Made by a program: the position numbers and the translations under genes | NCBI GenBank assembly: GCA_030600545.1 | Contig: JAUVLV010000008.1 | Span: 1-57,791 of the forward strand | From: Candidatus Aegiribacteria sp. | GTDB taxonomy: Bacteria > Fermentibacterota > Fermentibacteria > Fermentibacterales > JCC-6 | Reading direction: 5' to 3' | Length of the DNA stretch: 57,791 nucleotides | The notes under the pieces: generated by a model | Databases searched by the model: none | What the model was told of the DNA's origin: nothing | The model's input: only the letters and a program-made list of their open reading frames with translations | Shown: positions 1-8,360 of the stretch, in pieces | Layout: every line of letters starts with the position of its first letter | Numbering within the stretch: the stretch's first letter is position 1

Positions 1-122
1 GTGAGAGTACTGAGGAAAATGTCGGGGGAACCATCCTGAAGTGCATTCCACGTATCCTGTATTGCTTCTTCAGGAGTATTTGAACTTAGAAGCGCCAGTA
101 TAAGAATGATTACCCGCAGCAT
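1..122 (-). CDS. Truncated secreted protein, N-terminus only
   Basis: An ATG at 122 on the minus strand opens a frame that runs off the window edge. The first residues (MLRVIILILALLSS) form a short basic start plus hydrophobic stretch, as in a signal peptide, followed by a polar segment (TPEEAIQDTW). It begins 3 bases after the stop of the SIMPL gene, so the two are probably co-transcribed. About 40 residues are visible, too few to name a family. Confidence 0.5.
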   Translation of the reverse strand, partial: MLRVIILILALLSSNTPEEAIQDTWNALQDGSPDIFLSTL

Positions 123-125
123 GAT

Positions 126-845
126 TTACTGAATTATCTCGAAGGTTGCGGATACTTCTACGGAAATCGAGAAGGCTCCAGGCGTAACGGAAGGTGATTC
201 CACGTAGCCTCCAAGGCCGCCTTCGTAGTTCATGTATGCCGTTTGGGAGGTGGGGTAGTAGTTGGTCCATTCGCTGATGCTCGTAATTTCACCAAGTGTT
301 ACTCCGAAGTTGTCAGCAAGCTGCTCGGACTTGTCCCTTGCATTTTCAGATGCCCTTTGTCTTGCTTCCTCATACATTGCGGTGGTGTCTTCAACGTAGA
401 AGGATACTCCGTTGATGGAATTGGCGCCTGCGCTCACAACTGCTGCGAGTACATCACCTACAGTGCTTATATCCCGGATATCCGCCTTTATATAATGGTT
501 GACCACATATTCCATTTCACCTGTGTAGTCATATTCGTAATCGTCCCAGACTTCCTGAACCCAGAGGTTGTAGCTGGTGGTTTGCATGTCTTCACCTGCA
601 ACACCTTCACTGCGTGCAGCGGCCATTGCGGATTCGATCAATTGTGCAGCATCGTTTACAGCTAGATTGGGCTCTGATCTTGTAATATTCACACCGAACA
701 CTACGGATGCTACGTCCGGTTCAGCACTGGAAATGCCTGATCCTGTTGAGCTTATAGTGGCTGGATATTCGTAGTATCCCTGTCCCATTGCCATGCCGGT
801 TAAAGCTAAGACACCCAGCAGCAGAATTACTCCCGATCTTTTCAT
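126..845 (-). CDS. SIMPL domain (DUF541) secreted protein
   Basis: A 239-residue protein starting at ATG 845, chosen because AAAGGATG lies just upstream and the first 20 residues (MKRSGVILLLGVLALTGMAM) make a signal peptide; a longer in-frame start at 896 has no such support. The mature part opens with the SIMPL pattern: a strand ending in STGSG, then EPDVA and a V-rich strand. The family is periplasmic or outer-membrane associated; its molecular role is mostly unknown, although some members are linked to oxidative stress or signalling. It is followed after 3 bases by another secreted protein, so a small export-related operon is likely. Family assignment is good, function unknown. Confidence 0.85.
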   Translation of the reverse strand: MKRSGVILLLGVLALTGMAMGQGYYEYPATISSTGSGISSAEPDVASVVFGVNITRSEPNLAVNDAAQLIESAMAAARSEGVAGEDMQTTSYNLWVQEVWDDYEYDYTGEMEYVVNHYIKADIRDISTVGDVLAAVVSAGANSINGVSFYVEDTTAMYEEARQRASENARDKSEQLADNFGVTLGEITSISEWTNYYPTSQTAYMNYEGGLGGYVESPSVTPGAFSISVEVSATFEIIQ

Positions 846-910
846 GTCTACATCCTTTCGTTTTATTTTGTATGCCAGTTCGTGCTTTATATACAATCGA
901 ATCGTTGAAA

Positions 911-1330
911 TTATTCCCCGATTATTTTCACCATGACTCGTTTCCGGCGTCTGCCGTCGAACTCGCCGTAGAAGATCTGTTCCCAGGGTCCAAGGTCAAG
1001 CTGTCCGTCGGTAACGGCTACGACTACTTCCCTTCCCATTATCTGCCTCTTATGGTGGGCATCGCCGTTGTCTTCGCCCGTTCTGTTATGTCTATATCGC
1101 GAAAGGGGTTCATGGGGGGCAAGTCCTTCGAGCCATTCATCGTAATCCTGAAGCAGGCCCTGTTCATCATCGTTTATATAAACGCTGGCAGTGATGTGCA
1201 TGGCGTTCACAAGGCAGAGGCCTTCGCTTATACCGCTTTCCCGCAGTTCCTGCTCGACTGCCGGAGTGATGTTGATGTAATCCCTGCGATTTGGAGTATT
1301 GAACCAGAGGTATTTTCTGTGTGACTTCAT
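911..1330 (-). CDS. yjbQ: YjbQ/UPF0047 family protein
   Basis: A 139-residue protein of the YjbQ (UPF0047) family, annotated in some databases as a secondary thiamine-phosphate synthase because E. coli YjbQ has weak activity of that kind; the true role is unsettled. The family pattern is visible: a central [13 protein letters not shown]-type stretch, [19 protein letters not shown] with the conserved histidines, and a C-terminal [15 protein letters not shown] strand. The start at ATG 1330 overlaps the TGA of the DUF503 gene (ATGA) and has GGGAG just upstream; an ATG four codons earlier is possible. Last gene of the mgtE-glgB-DUF503-yjbQ unit. Confidence 0.9.
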   Translation of the reverse strand: MKSHRKYLWFNTPNRRDYINITPAVEQELRESGISEGLCLVNAMHITASVYINDDEQGLLQDYDEWLEGLAPHEPLSRYRHNRTGEDNGDAHHKRQIMGREVVVAVTDGQLDLGPWEQIFYGEFDGRRRKRVMVKIIGE

Positions 1331-1644
1331 ATATGCTCCCATTCAGGTAAAACCTCGTTGTTACCAAGTATATCCATTTCTAATACTACAAGTTCCCAAT
1401 CGGGGCTGTACAGTAGTTTCTCAGCCTGATCCATCATTCTATTAACTCCTGCTTCGCTGCCCGAAATGAATGTTGCCGTAAGCCATGCTTGCTGAACAAG
1501 GTTCGTGGGACCCACCTGTGAAACAGAGAAGCCCATGTTCGAAAGATGATCTTTCAGTGAACGAAGATATCCTCTTCTGTCCTTCAGAGTTCTGCAGCCC
1601 CTGAAAAAGAGCTCAGCGCGGATCAGACCGATGTAGTATTTCAG
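1327..1644 (-). CDS. DUF503 (YlxP-like) family protein, probable CTG start
   Basis: About 105 residues. The frame shows the DUF503 pattern: a first strand ([12 protein letters not shown]), the basic segment [17 protein letters not shown], a V-rich strand with QQAWLTATF and a C-terminal strand ([11 protein letters not shown]). DUF503 proteins are small ferredoxin-fold proteins, often near ribosome maturation genes, of unknown activity. The first ATG (1536) falls inside the conserved domain, so translation must begin earlier. The only plausible codon is CTG at 1644, which overlaps the glgB stop as CTGA, a typical coupling geometry. No Shine-Dalgarno is seen, so initiation would depend on glgB translation. 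Downstream it overlaps yjbQ by 4 bases. Confidence 0.75.
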   Translation of the reverse strand: MKYYIGLIRAELFFRGCRTLKDRRGYLRSLKDHLSNMGFSVSQVGPTNLVQQAWLTATFISGSEAGVNRMMDQAEKLLYSPDWELVVLEMDILGNNEVLPEWEHI

Positions 1645-3842
1645 TTTGCAGTCTGGAGGAAAACAGCGGCAAGGGGGGGAAGAGTTACGCTGACAGAGTG
1701 AGGAAGGCCGTGCATTCCGAAGGGTTTTGAGTGAACGGATCCAAGGTTACCTTTGCCGGAGCCGCCGTAGATATCTGAGTCTGTATTAAGTATTTCGGCA
1801 TAAGTACCCTCAGAGGGTACACCTATCAGGTAATCCTCCCGTACGACAGGGGTCATATTGAAGATACAGACAACCTGAGAACTCTCACCAGAATTTCTGA
1901 GGAACGATACGACTGTTGCATGCGTATCGTTGAAATCTATCCATCTGAAGCCTTCAGGGCTGCAGTCGAGTTTATGGAATGCTGGATTGCGCATGATTAT
2001 TCTGTTGAGATCGCTTACGAAGATTTGCAATTTTCTGTGTTCATTGTACTGAAGGAGATCCCAATCAAGCTCAGTTTCGTGGTTCCATTCGTTCCACTGG
2101 CCGAATTCGCTGCCCATGAAGAGAAGCTGTTTTCCAGGATGCGACCATTGATAGGCCAGAAGAAGCCTGAGGTTTGCGAACTGCTGCCATCTGTCTCCGG
2201 GGCACTTGCTCAGGAGAGATGATTTGCCGTGAACCACCTCATCGTGTGAGAATGGTAGAACGAAATTCTCACTGAAGGCGTAGATGAGAGAGAAAGTAAG
2301 GTCATTCATGTGGTGCTTGCGGTGAACCGGTTCCCTCTGGAAGAAATTCAGTGTATCGTGCATCCAGCCCATGTTCCACTTGAATGTGAAGCCAAGGCCG
2401 CCGTATTCAACAGATGTCGTAACACCGGGCCATGCAGTGCTTTCTTCGGCTATTGTCATGGCTCCAGGAAAATCTTTTGCAATTATCGAGTTAAGTGTTT
2501 TAATAAACTCAATGGCACCAAGGTTTTCCCTGCCTCCGTATTCGTTTGGAATCCACTCACCCTCTTTTCGGGAGTAATCAAGGTAGAGCATTGAAGCGAC
2601 AGCATCAACTCTGAGTCCGTCGATATGGTATTTATCCAGCCAGAAAAGCCCGCTTGCCACAAGGAAGTTCTTTACTTCCTGCCTGTCGTAATTGAAAACC
2701 AGTGTCTTCCAGTCGGGATGGGTTCCTTTTTTTGGATCTTCATGTTCGTAGAGGCATGTTCCGTCGAATTTTGCAAGCCCTGTGGCGTCCGATGGAAAAT
2801 GGGCGGGTGCCCAGTCAAGGATTACTCCGATGGATGCTTCGTGGCATCTGTTCACGAATTGCTGGAAATGCTCCGGTTTGCCCAGACGGCTGGTAGGGGC
2901 GAAGTAACCTGTTGTCTGATAGCCCCAGGAACCGTCGAAGGGGTGTTCCATTACCGGCATAAGCTCAATGTGCGTAAAACCAAGCTCCTTTATGTACGGG
3001 ATAAGTTCGTCAGCCAGTTCGGACCAGGAAGTGAAATCCCTCCAGTCAGGTGGTTTCTTCCAGGAGGGGGCATGCATTTCGTATATGGACAGGGGGGAAG
3101 AGAAAGGGTTCCATTTGTTTCTACTTTTCATCCAGATTGAGTCTGTCCACTCGAAAGAGCTGATATCAGCTACAACGGAAGCTGTTCGGGGGCGGAATTC
3201 CGATGCCAGCGCAAGCGGATCCGATTTCTCAATTATTTCCCCGGTATGTGTTTTCAGGGAGTATTTGTAAAGGTCTCCGGGGGAGATGTCCGGAATGAAC
3301 AGTTCCCAGACCCCTGAAGAGCCCCTTGAGCGCATTGGATGGCGTCTTCTGTCCCAGTCGTTGAAAGTGCCGATAACACTAACTGAGGAAGCGTTTGGCG
3401 CCCATACGGAGAACAGTACACCTTCGGTGTCTCCGGCAGCCCATACTCTGCCTCCAAGCGTGTCGTAAAGCTTGTAATGGTTACCCTCGGTAAGAAGGTA
3501 CAGATCGAGTTCGCCCAGCTGTGGAAGAAAACAGTAAGTATCCCTTGTTTCCCAGGTGGTGTCTCCAGTGCTGAAAATAAGTGTATACGAAAAGGTTTTT
3601 TTCTCCGGTTCAGATATCCATACGAACAGTCCCGTATCCGTGACTCTGTTCATCTGCAGCGGTTTCGCGTTCTCTATTTTTATTGAAACCTTCAGTGCCG
3701 CAGGACAGAACGTTCTAACTTCTATTCTGTTATCGTATTCCGGCCCCAGAGGATGCATTCCGAGAAGCATGAAAGGGTTTGAGAGAGTTGCGTTCTCAAT
3801 GCTTTTGATTTCATCCGGTGTAAGAATTGTACGAATTTTCAT
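1641..3842 (-). CDS. glgB: 1,4-alpha-glucan branching enzyme
   Basis: A 733-residue GlgB that makes alpha-1,6 branches in glycogen. An N-terminal module (about 20-105) precedes a CBM48 module (about 140-205, with VWAPNASSVSVIGTFNDW) and the GH13 barrel from about 250. The catalytic motifs are complete: DWAPAHFP (343-350), nucleophile D413 in GLRVDA, acid/base E466 in IAEES and D534 in FSHDEVVHG. Length matches full bacterial GlgB. The ATG at 3842 overlaps the mgtE stop by one base. No other glycogen gene lies nearby, so glycogen metabolism is otherwise encoded elsewhere. Confidence 0.97.
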   Translation of the reverse strand: MKIRTILTPDEIKSIENATLSNPFMLLGMHPLGPEYDNRIEVRTFCPAALKVSIKIENAKPLQMNRVTDTGLFVWISEPEKKTFSYTLIFSTGDTTWETRDTYCFLPQLGELDLYLLTEGNHYKLYDTLGGRVWAAGDTEGVLFSVWAPNASSVSVIGTFNDWDRRRHPMRSRGSSGVWELFIPDISPGDLYKYSLKTHTGEIIEKSDPLALASEFRPRTASVVADISSFEWTDSIWMKSRNKWNPFSSPLSIYEMHAPSWKKPPDWRDFTSWSELADELIPYIKELGFTHIELMPVMEHPFDGSWGYQTTGYFAPTSRLGKPEHFQQFVNRCHEASIGVILDWAPAHFPSDATGLAKFDGTCLYEHEDPKKGTHPDWKTLVFNYDRQEVKNFLVASGLFWLDKYHIDGLRVDAVASMLYLDYSRKEGEWIPNEYGGRENLGAIEFIKTLNSIIAKDFPGAMTIAEESTAWPGVTTSVEYGGLGFTFKWNMGWMHDTLNFFQREPVHRKHHMNDLTFSLIYAFSENFVLPFSHDEVVHGKSSLLSKCPGDRWQQFANLRLLLAYQWSHPGKQLLFMGSEFGQWNEWNHETELDWDLLQYNEHRKLQIFVSDLNRIIMRNPAFHKLDCSPEGFRWIDFNDTHATVVSFLRNSGESSQVVCIFNMTPVVREDYLIGVPSEGTYAEILNTDSDIYGGSGKGNLGSVHSKPFGMHGLPHSVSVTLPPLAAVFLQTAN

Positions 3843-5194
3843 TACAGTATGATAATCATTCCCAGGCCAAGGAGTAGAAGGTAGCCAAGGGAATCGGTGA
3901 AAGCGGTGAGCAGAATGTTGCTGCCCAGGACTGGATCTTTGCCAAGGGCCTTGAGAACCAGTGGAATTGCGGCTCCGAGAAGACCCGCAAGACCCATATT
4001 GCCCACAATGGCCAGGAAGATGACAAGACCCAGTAGAACGGGATCGGTGTCGCCCGGGAACAGAAGAGCAACAGCGGAGGCAACCGTTCCGGCTACAAGC
4101 CCAAGAAGAAGACCAACCCTCGCCTCTTTGAAAATAGCCTTCAGACTTGATGAGAATTCCATTTCCCCAAGAGCTATACCACGTGTAATCACGATAAGTG
4201 ACTGATTTCCTGTATTACCTCCCATTCCGGCTACGATGGGCATGAAGGCAACCAGGGTCGCAACGGATTCGATGGTTCCCTGAAACGCCCTTACAACCGT
4301 GGATGCAACGAAGGCGGTAAAAAGATTCACCCAAATCCAGGGGAAGCGCTGTCTGAAGGCTGTAGATACGGGGCTGAATATTCTATCGTCCTCGGTGAGG
4401 CCAACCATTTTGTACATATCCTCCGTGGCCTCTTCCTCCATTACATCAAAAAGACTGTCGCCGGGTATGACACCGACCAGCCTGTGATTGTCGTCCACAA
4501 CCGGTATGGCCATGATATCGTACTTTCTTGCTAGAATGGCGGCTTCCTCACGGTCTGAATTTGCATTTACAGTGAATGGGTCGGCCATCATTATTTTGCG
4601 AATCGTAGTGTTCTGGGGACATGTGATAAGACGCCGGAGCGGAACGACACCTGCCAGCCTTCCGTCATTATCGGTTACGTATACGTAGTACGGAACATCC
4701 ACATCTTCGCTTTGTTCCCTTATACGCTCCACGGCCTGTTCGGCGGTGAGTTCCGTGGTAACGGACATGTAGCTGGTGCTCATGCAATATCCTGCGGAAT
4801 CCTCGGGGTATATGAAAAGCTGTTCTATGCTTTGTCTTTTAGCGGGGGAGAGCAGCTCCATTAACTCATCCCTGCGGTCCTCAGGTACAGTATCAAGGAA
4901 AAGAAGAGCATCGTTCGATTCCAGTGATGCTAATAGTTCGGCTGCCCGGTCGTTCTCCATTCGTTCCAGGATTTCAAGGAGAATGCCCTCGGGAAGCTCC
5001 AGGAGGACCTTGTCCGCCATCTTCTGTGTAAAGAGTATCTCCACCAGTATGGTAGCTTCAGACGGCGTTAGAGTGCCGAATAGATCTGCAATATCAGCGT
5101 GGTGCATTTTCTTGAGGATGAGGGCTGCCCTGCCCTGTACTCCGCTCGCAATAAGTTTGCGGACGTAATCACCGTGTTTCTGAGTAATCGGCAT
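3842..5194 (-). CDS. mgtE: Magnesium transporter MgtE
   Basis: A 450-residue inner-membrane Mg2+ channel. It has the full architecture: an N-terminal superhelical domain (about 1-125, repeated LFxxLxxxEAxxxxExL units), a tandem CBS pair (about 130-250) that senses Mg2+, and a C-terminal region of about five membrane helices (285-450) with the family GGNTGNQS signature. GGGGGTGA precedes the ATG at 5194. A TTGACA/TAGCTT promoter lies about 30 bases upstream, which leaves a short leader with no room for a Mg2+ riboswitch. It heads the operon with glgB. Confidence 0.97.
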   Translation of the reverse strand: MPITQKHGDYVRKLIASGVQGRAALILKKMHHADIADLFGTLTPSEATILVEILFTQKMADKVLLELPEGILLEILERMENDRAAELLASLESNDALLFLDTVPEDRRDELMELLSPAKRQSIEQLFIYPEDSAGYCMSTSYMSVTTELTAEQAVERIREQSEDVDVPYYVYVTDNDGRLAGVVPLRRLITCPQNTTIRKIMMADPFTVNANSDREEAAILARKYDIMAIPVVDDNHRLVGVIPGDSLFDVMEEEATEDMYKMVGLTEDDRIFSPVSTAFRQRFPWIWVNLFTAFVASTVVRAFQGTIESVATLVAFMPIVAGMGGNTGNQSLIVITRGIALGEMEFSSSLKAIFKEARVGLLLGLVAGTVASAVALLFPGDTDPVLLGLVIFLAIVGNMGLAGLLGAAIPLVLKALGKDPVLGSNILLTAFTDSLGYLLLLGLGMIIIL

Positions 5195-5223
5195 CGTTCA
5201 CCCCCTGATGTCTTGTTCTGTGG

Positions 5224-5251
5224 AAGCTAATCGATACGGGTTTTCTGTCAA
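5224..5251 (-). promoter_or_regulatory. Promoter candidate for mgtE-glgB operon
   Basis: Read on the minus strand: TTGACA (5251-5246), a 16-base spacer, then TAGCTT (5229-5224), 30 bases before the mgtE ATG. The -35 is perfect; the -10 departs from TATAAT at its third and fourth bases but resembles those at 6199 and 28451. It sits downstream of the terminator at 5285-5329, as expected for a new transcription unit. Confidence 0.5.
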
Positions 5252-5284
5252 TGGCAACGTTCTGCACTTCCGGAAGTGCTTTAC

Positions 5285-5329
5285 GGCATTAAAAAGAAAA
5301 GCCGGGAACAGCTGAAAAACTGTTCCCGG
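5285..5329 (-). terminator. Rho-independent terminator after small membrane protein gene
   Basis: A perfect 10-bp stem, CCGGGAACAG (5302-5311) with CTGTTCCCGG (5320-5329), and an 8-base loop. On the minus strand the stem is followed by a T-rich run (CTTTTCTTTTTAATG), so it ends transcription of the gene at 5365-5805. Confidence 0.85.
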
Positions 5330-5364
5330 TACACATTCAGATTGTGATGTCTATGTAGAAATAC

Positions 5365-5805
5365 TTACCAATACTTGCCGATAATCAGATATACTATCGT
5401 CCAGAGACCCACAATTATTCCGAAGAGACCCAGAGTACCCTGCTTTGCGGCAAGCTTGGCAATCATCTCGTCCATTTTTGCCTTGGCATCTTCAGAACTG
5501 ACGAACGATTTGATGACACCTATGCCGAGAAGCAGTCCAAGACCAAGCTGAAGCAATCCTGAAGCAATCCATGTCAATGAACCTACTGGTATATGTTGGA
5601 ACCAATTCAGATGAGTCAGGAATCTGATAACCTGAATAAGTCCGTAGATTGCTGAAAATGCACCTATCCATCCCTGGTAGGGTGCCATCTTCGCGATGAT
5701 GTCCTTTGCCTCAGGTTTTTTTGCAATGATCAGATTGGGTGCTGCAAGTATTCCCAACACGACAAGCCATATACCGTTTATATAGCTAATCCCAAGATAA
5801 CCCAT
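5365..5805 (-). CDS. Small four-helix membrane protein with internal duplication
   Basis: A 146-residue protein of unknown function. Four hydrophobic segments lie at about 3-26, 44-66, 75-98 and 123-144. The sequence looks like two copies of one unit: PEAKDIIAKMAPYQGWIGAF...YGLIQVI near the middle and KMDEMIAKLAAKQGTLGLF...VGLWTIVYLI near the end, so each half has a polar AKM/AKL linker with a helix on either side. The ATG at 5805 is chosen over GTG 5811 because AGGAGG is 6 bases before it. It stands alone with its own terminator. Confidence 0.75.
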   Translation of the reverse strand: MGYLGISYINGIWLVVLGILAAPNLIIAKKPEAKDIIAKMAPYQGWIGAFSAIYGLIQVIRFLTHLNWFQHIPVGSLTWIASGLLQLGLGLLLGIGVIKSFVSSEDAKAKMDEMIAKLAAKQGTLGLFGIIVGLWTIVYLIIGKYW

Positions 5806-5811
5806 TATCAC

Positions 5812-6253
5812 CTCCTGTTTAAATTAACTTTACTGACAAAATCTATAATATCACAAAAACCAAATGGACCTTTCATAACCGTTAATTAGATACAATAATA
5901 TCTTTTTTAATGAAAACCCTGAAAGTCCAGGGTTATTCAACCCCTTTTCTACAACATTTAAATATCGAAGATTATCCTTTCATGCGCAAGTGCCGTGAAG
6001 AGATGATCTTTGTACATCTGAATAAACAATTGCCTCGGAATTCATCTGTTACCGGAACGCAAACAGTTTCAGGAGAGTTACGAAGGAACTTTCAGTGAAC
6101 TGAGCATATATAAGATGCATAGATAATTGTCGCTGTTTCATGTTTGATTCCATGCGAACACCGATTGTATAAATATTGACACGTTGGAACTTCGAGGGTA
6201 GCATTGGTATTAATAAGTAAAGTGATTAATCCACAATATACAGGAGATTACCA
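5812..6253. other. Intergenic region between divergent genes
   Basis: AT-rich and without a convincing gene. It holds the leader of the minus-strand membrane protein, a 7-bp inverted repeat (5915-5921 with 5928-5934) lacking a clear T tract, and at its right end the PilZ promoter. A 62-codon plus-strand frame at 5910-6098 has no ribosome-binding site and no recognisable features. Confidence 0.5.
6176..6204 (+). promoter_or_regulatory. Promoter candidate for PilZ gene
   Basis: TTGACA (6176-6181), a 17-base spacer and TAGCAT (6199-6204), about 50 bases before the PilZ start codon. The -10 resembles the TAGCTT boxes at 5224 and 28451. Confidence 0.55.
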
Positions 6254-6598
6254 GTGAATGAGAATTCTCTTCCGGACAAAAGACTGTTTTCAAGGACCAG
6301 AGCTGACTGTGAACTAACAGTGAGTCCAAAGAACATGCCGCTGCTTCCTGCAACCGCCATCAACGTAAGCGCTTCGGGGATATACTGCGTAAGTTCCAGG
6401 AACATAGGTGAGCTTACACGGGTTGACATTATACTTAGAATAAACGGAGGCGAAGATATTCCCGCAAGGGCTGTTGTTATAAGGGAAGAAGAGCTTTCCG
6501 ATGGCTCATACGGTATTGCCCTTTTTTTCACGAAGATCACCGAACAAGGAAGAAATGCGATTATCGAATACACAGCAGACATTGAATCAACAGGTTAA
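6254..6598 (+). CDS. PilZ domain protein (cyclic di-GMP binding)
   Basis: A 114-residue single-domain PilZ protein. Both cyclic di-GMP signatures are visible: an N-terminal arginine cluster (KRLFSRTR, with R-x3-R spacing) and NVSASGIY, matching (D/N)xSxxG. The barrel strands continue through VDIILRI and YGIALFF. Such proteins convert the second messenger into effects on motility, surface structures or secretion. The GTG at 6254 is preceded by AGGAG. The PorV-like gene starts 6 bases after its stop and is probably co-transcribed, which hints at cyclic di-GMP control of the envelope; that link is inference. Confidence 0.88.
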   Translation: MNENSLPDKRLFSRTRADCELTVSPKNMPLLPATAINVSASGIYCVSSRNIGELTRVDIILRINGGEDIPARAVVIREEELSDGSYGIALFFTKITEQGRNAIIEYTADIESTG

Positions 6599-6604
6599 TT
6601 TATT

Positions 6605-7684
6605 ATGAAAACAATACTTGCAGCGGTTCTGTTCATTACGTTCTCCGTTTCCAGCGCTTCCAAGTATGCTGGAGAATTCCTTTCCATTGGCGCTGGTGCC
6701 AGGGGGCTGGGCATGGGAGGAGCCTTTTGTGCTGTGGTTGACGATGCCTCAGCCGGATACTGGAACCCCGCAGGGCTGTATATGATCGATGGCCAGGAAG
6801 CTCAGTTCATGCACTCGGAAAGGTTCGGTGGAATTGTACGGTACGATTACCTTGGTTATGGAAGATCCGACGGATCAACCGGACTTGGCGCAAGCCTTTT
6901 CAGAACTGATGTCGGGGATATCGCGAACACCAATAATCTTCAGTATTACGATACAGGCTCGGATGGTGTGTTCGGCGTTGACGGAACCGGTGAACCGGGA
7001 GACGCGGGGAACGACGATTACGACTCGACAACCAATCCCGATGGTACCGAGGGTAACGGTGAATGGGATCCCGGGGAAGAGATAATATACGATGAGGGAA
7101 GGATAACCTACGGCAACGGAGTCGATTGGGCCCTTTACCTTTCATGGTCGAGGAAGCTCAATTCGGTGTTTTCCGTTGGAGCTTCAGCAAAAGTTATTCA
7201 AAGAGGACTGATGGACCACAGCGCATTCGGACTGGGTCTTGATGTAGGTGTAAGGTACCAGCCTTCGGAAGCTTTCTCGGCTGGTGTTAACCTGCAGGAT
7301 ATATCCGGGACGCATCTTTTCTGGGATACCGGAAGCAACGAAAGCATTCTGCCAACTGTCAAACTTGGCCTGGCGATGAAATGGCCCCTGACCAAGTTCG
7401 CAACGGTTGCTACTATGGCAGCAGATGGGGATTTCAGATTCGAGGGACGGGAATATTCCGCACAGTACAATTTCAGTGGAATCAGCCTCGATACCCATCT
7501 CGGAGCCGAATTCCTTATTAAGGATCTGGTTGCCCTGCGACTGGGTTCTGCGGAAGGCTCGATGACGGCAGGCCTGGGGCTGCAGTTCAGCCTTATGAAC
7601 CATCCTGTCAACCTTGATTATGCCTATCTGAGCCATCAGGATCTTGATGCAACCCACAGGATGTCTCTGGGTGCAGGATTCTGA
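6605..7684 (+). CDS. PorV/PorQ family outer-membrane protein
   Basis: A 359-residue barrel protein with a signal peptide (first 18 residues, ending SVSSAS) and the PorV/UPF0164 opening: FLSIGAGARGLGMGGAF followed by DDASAGYWNPAGL. Family members are FadL-like barrels; PorV shuttles cargo of the type IX secretion system, and this window encodes cargo with T9SS sorting domains. Residues about 115-165 form a long Asp/Gly/Asn-rich insert that looks like Ca2+-binding loops and has a composition unlike the rest. The barrel resumes with alternating strands to the terminal phenylalanine (LGAGF). Whether it is PorV itself or a paralogue is unresolved. Confidence 0.85.
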   Translation: MKTILAAVLFITFSVSSASKYAGEFLSIGAGARGLGMGGAFCAVVDDASAGYWNPAGLYMIDGQEAQFMHSERFGGIVRYDYLGYGRSDGSTGLGASLFRTDVGDIANTNNLQYYDTGSDGVFGVDGTGEPGDAGNDDYDSTTNPDGTEGNGEWDPGEEIIYDEGRITYGNGVDWALYLSWSRKLNSVFSVGASAKVIQRGLMDHSAFGLGLDVGVRYQPSEAFSAGVNLQDISGTHLFWDTGSNESILPTVKLGLAMKWPLTKFATVATMAADGDFRFEGREYSAQYNFSGISLDTHLGAEFLIKDLVALRLGSAEGSMTAGLGLQFSLMNHPVNLDYAYLSHQDLDATHRMSLGAGF

Positions 7685-7734
7685 TAGTATTAAAAGCCCG
7701 TTCTCTTTACATTTCATGAGATCCATGATGTTAT

Positions 7735-8358
7735 ATGCCGCACTTTGAGGAAGCCGTAAGGAAAACCATTCATGTCGGGTCTTCAATTATCCCAATTGCT
7801 GCAATAATCGTTTACGACCTTTATCCGGAGGAGGGAAGGCTTTACCTTTCAGGAATCCTGGCGCTAATAACCGTTATTCTTCTGATAATCGATTTCCTGA
7901 AGGCCAGATCCCGGCCGTTCAAAAGCTTCATGATGAAATTATTCGGCAAGGTTCTCAGGAAGAACGAGATGGAGGGGGGAATGACGGCTTCAACGATAGT
8001 TGTTGCATCCGCGGCTTTCACCATATTCGTTTTCCGCCAGGAAATAGCGGTTGTTTCCCTTCTATTCCTGAGCTTTGGAGACAGTGCGGCAGCCCTGGTC
8101 GGCAAACATTTCGGAAGGATAAAGCTCGTGGGGCCGCGCACACTGGAAGGCAGCCTGGCAGCATTCAGCGCTTGCCTTATGGTAAGTCTTTTTGCTTTGT
8201 GGGTCTCACCTGAATTCGGATGGTATTTCACGCCTGCAACACTCTTGGTCGGTTCCCTTGTGGCTACACTTTCGGAGCTGTTTTACCTTCCTCTCGATGA
8301 TAATTTCAGGATACCTGTCTTTGCCGGTCTGGCCATGGAATTGATCCTCCCGGGTTAA
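7735..8358 (+). CDS. CTP-dependent lipid/polyprenol kinase-like membrane protein
   Basis: A 207-residue protein with about six membrane segments, of the SEC59/DGK1/VTE5 group within the phosphatidate cytidylyltransferase superfamily. Diagnostic parts are the N-terminal EEAVRKTIHVG (conserved RK-x2-H), GDSAAALVGKHFGR and the following RTLEGSLAAF. The substrate (dolichol, phytol or diacylglycerol) cannot be read from the sequence. An in-frame TGA lies 9 bases upstream of ATG 7735, which is therefore the first possible ATG; the ribosome-binding site is weak. miaB starts 2 bases after the stop. Confidence 0.75.
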   Translation: MPHFEEAVRKTIHVGSSIIPIAAIIVYDLYPEEGRLYLSGILALITVILLIIDFLKARSRPFKSFMMKLFGKVLRKNEMEGGMTASTIVVASAAFTIFVFRQEIAVVSLLFLSFGDSAAALVGKHFGRIKLVGPRTLEGSLAAFSACLMVSLFALWVSPEFGWYFTPATLLVGSLVATLSELFYLPLDDNFRIPVFAGLAMELILPG

Positions 8359-8360
8359 CA

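Noticed and set aside
5195-5223. Magnesium riboswitch before mgtE
   Set aside because: The leader between the promoter candidate and the ATG is about 30 bases, far too short for an M-box.
5910-6098. 62-codon plus-strand frame before the PilZ gene
   Set aside because: No Shine-Dalgarno, no recognisable sequence, and it lies just upstream of the PilZ promoter.
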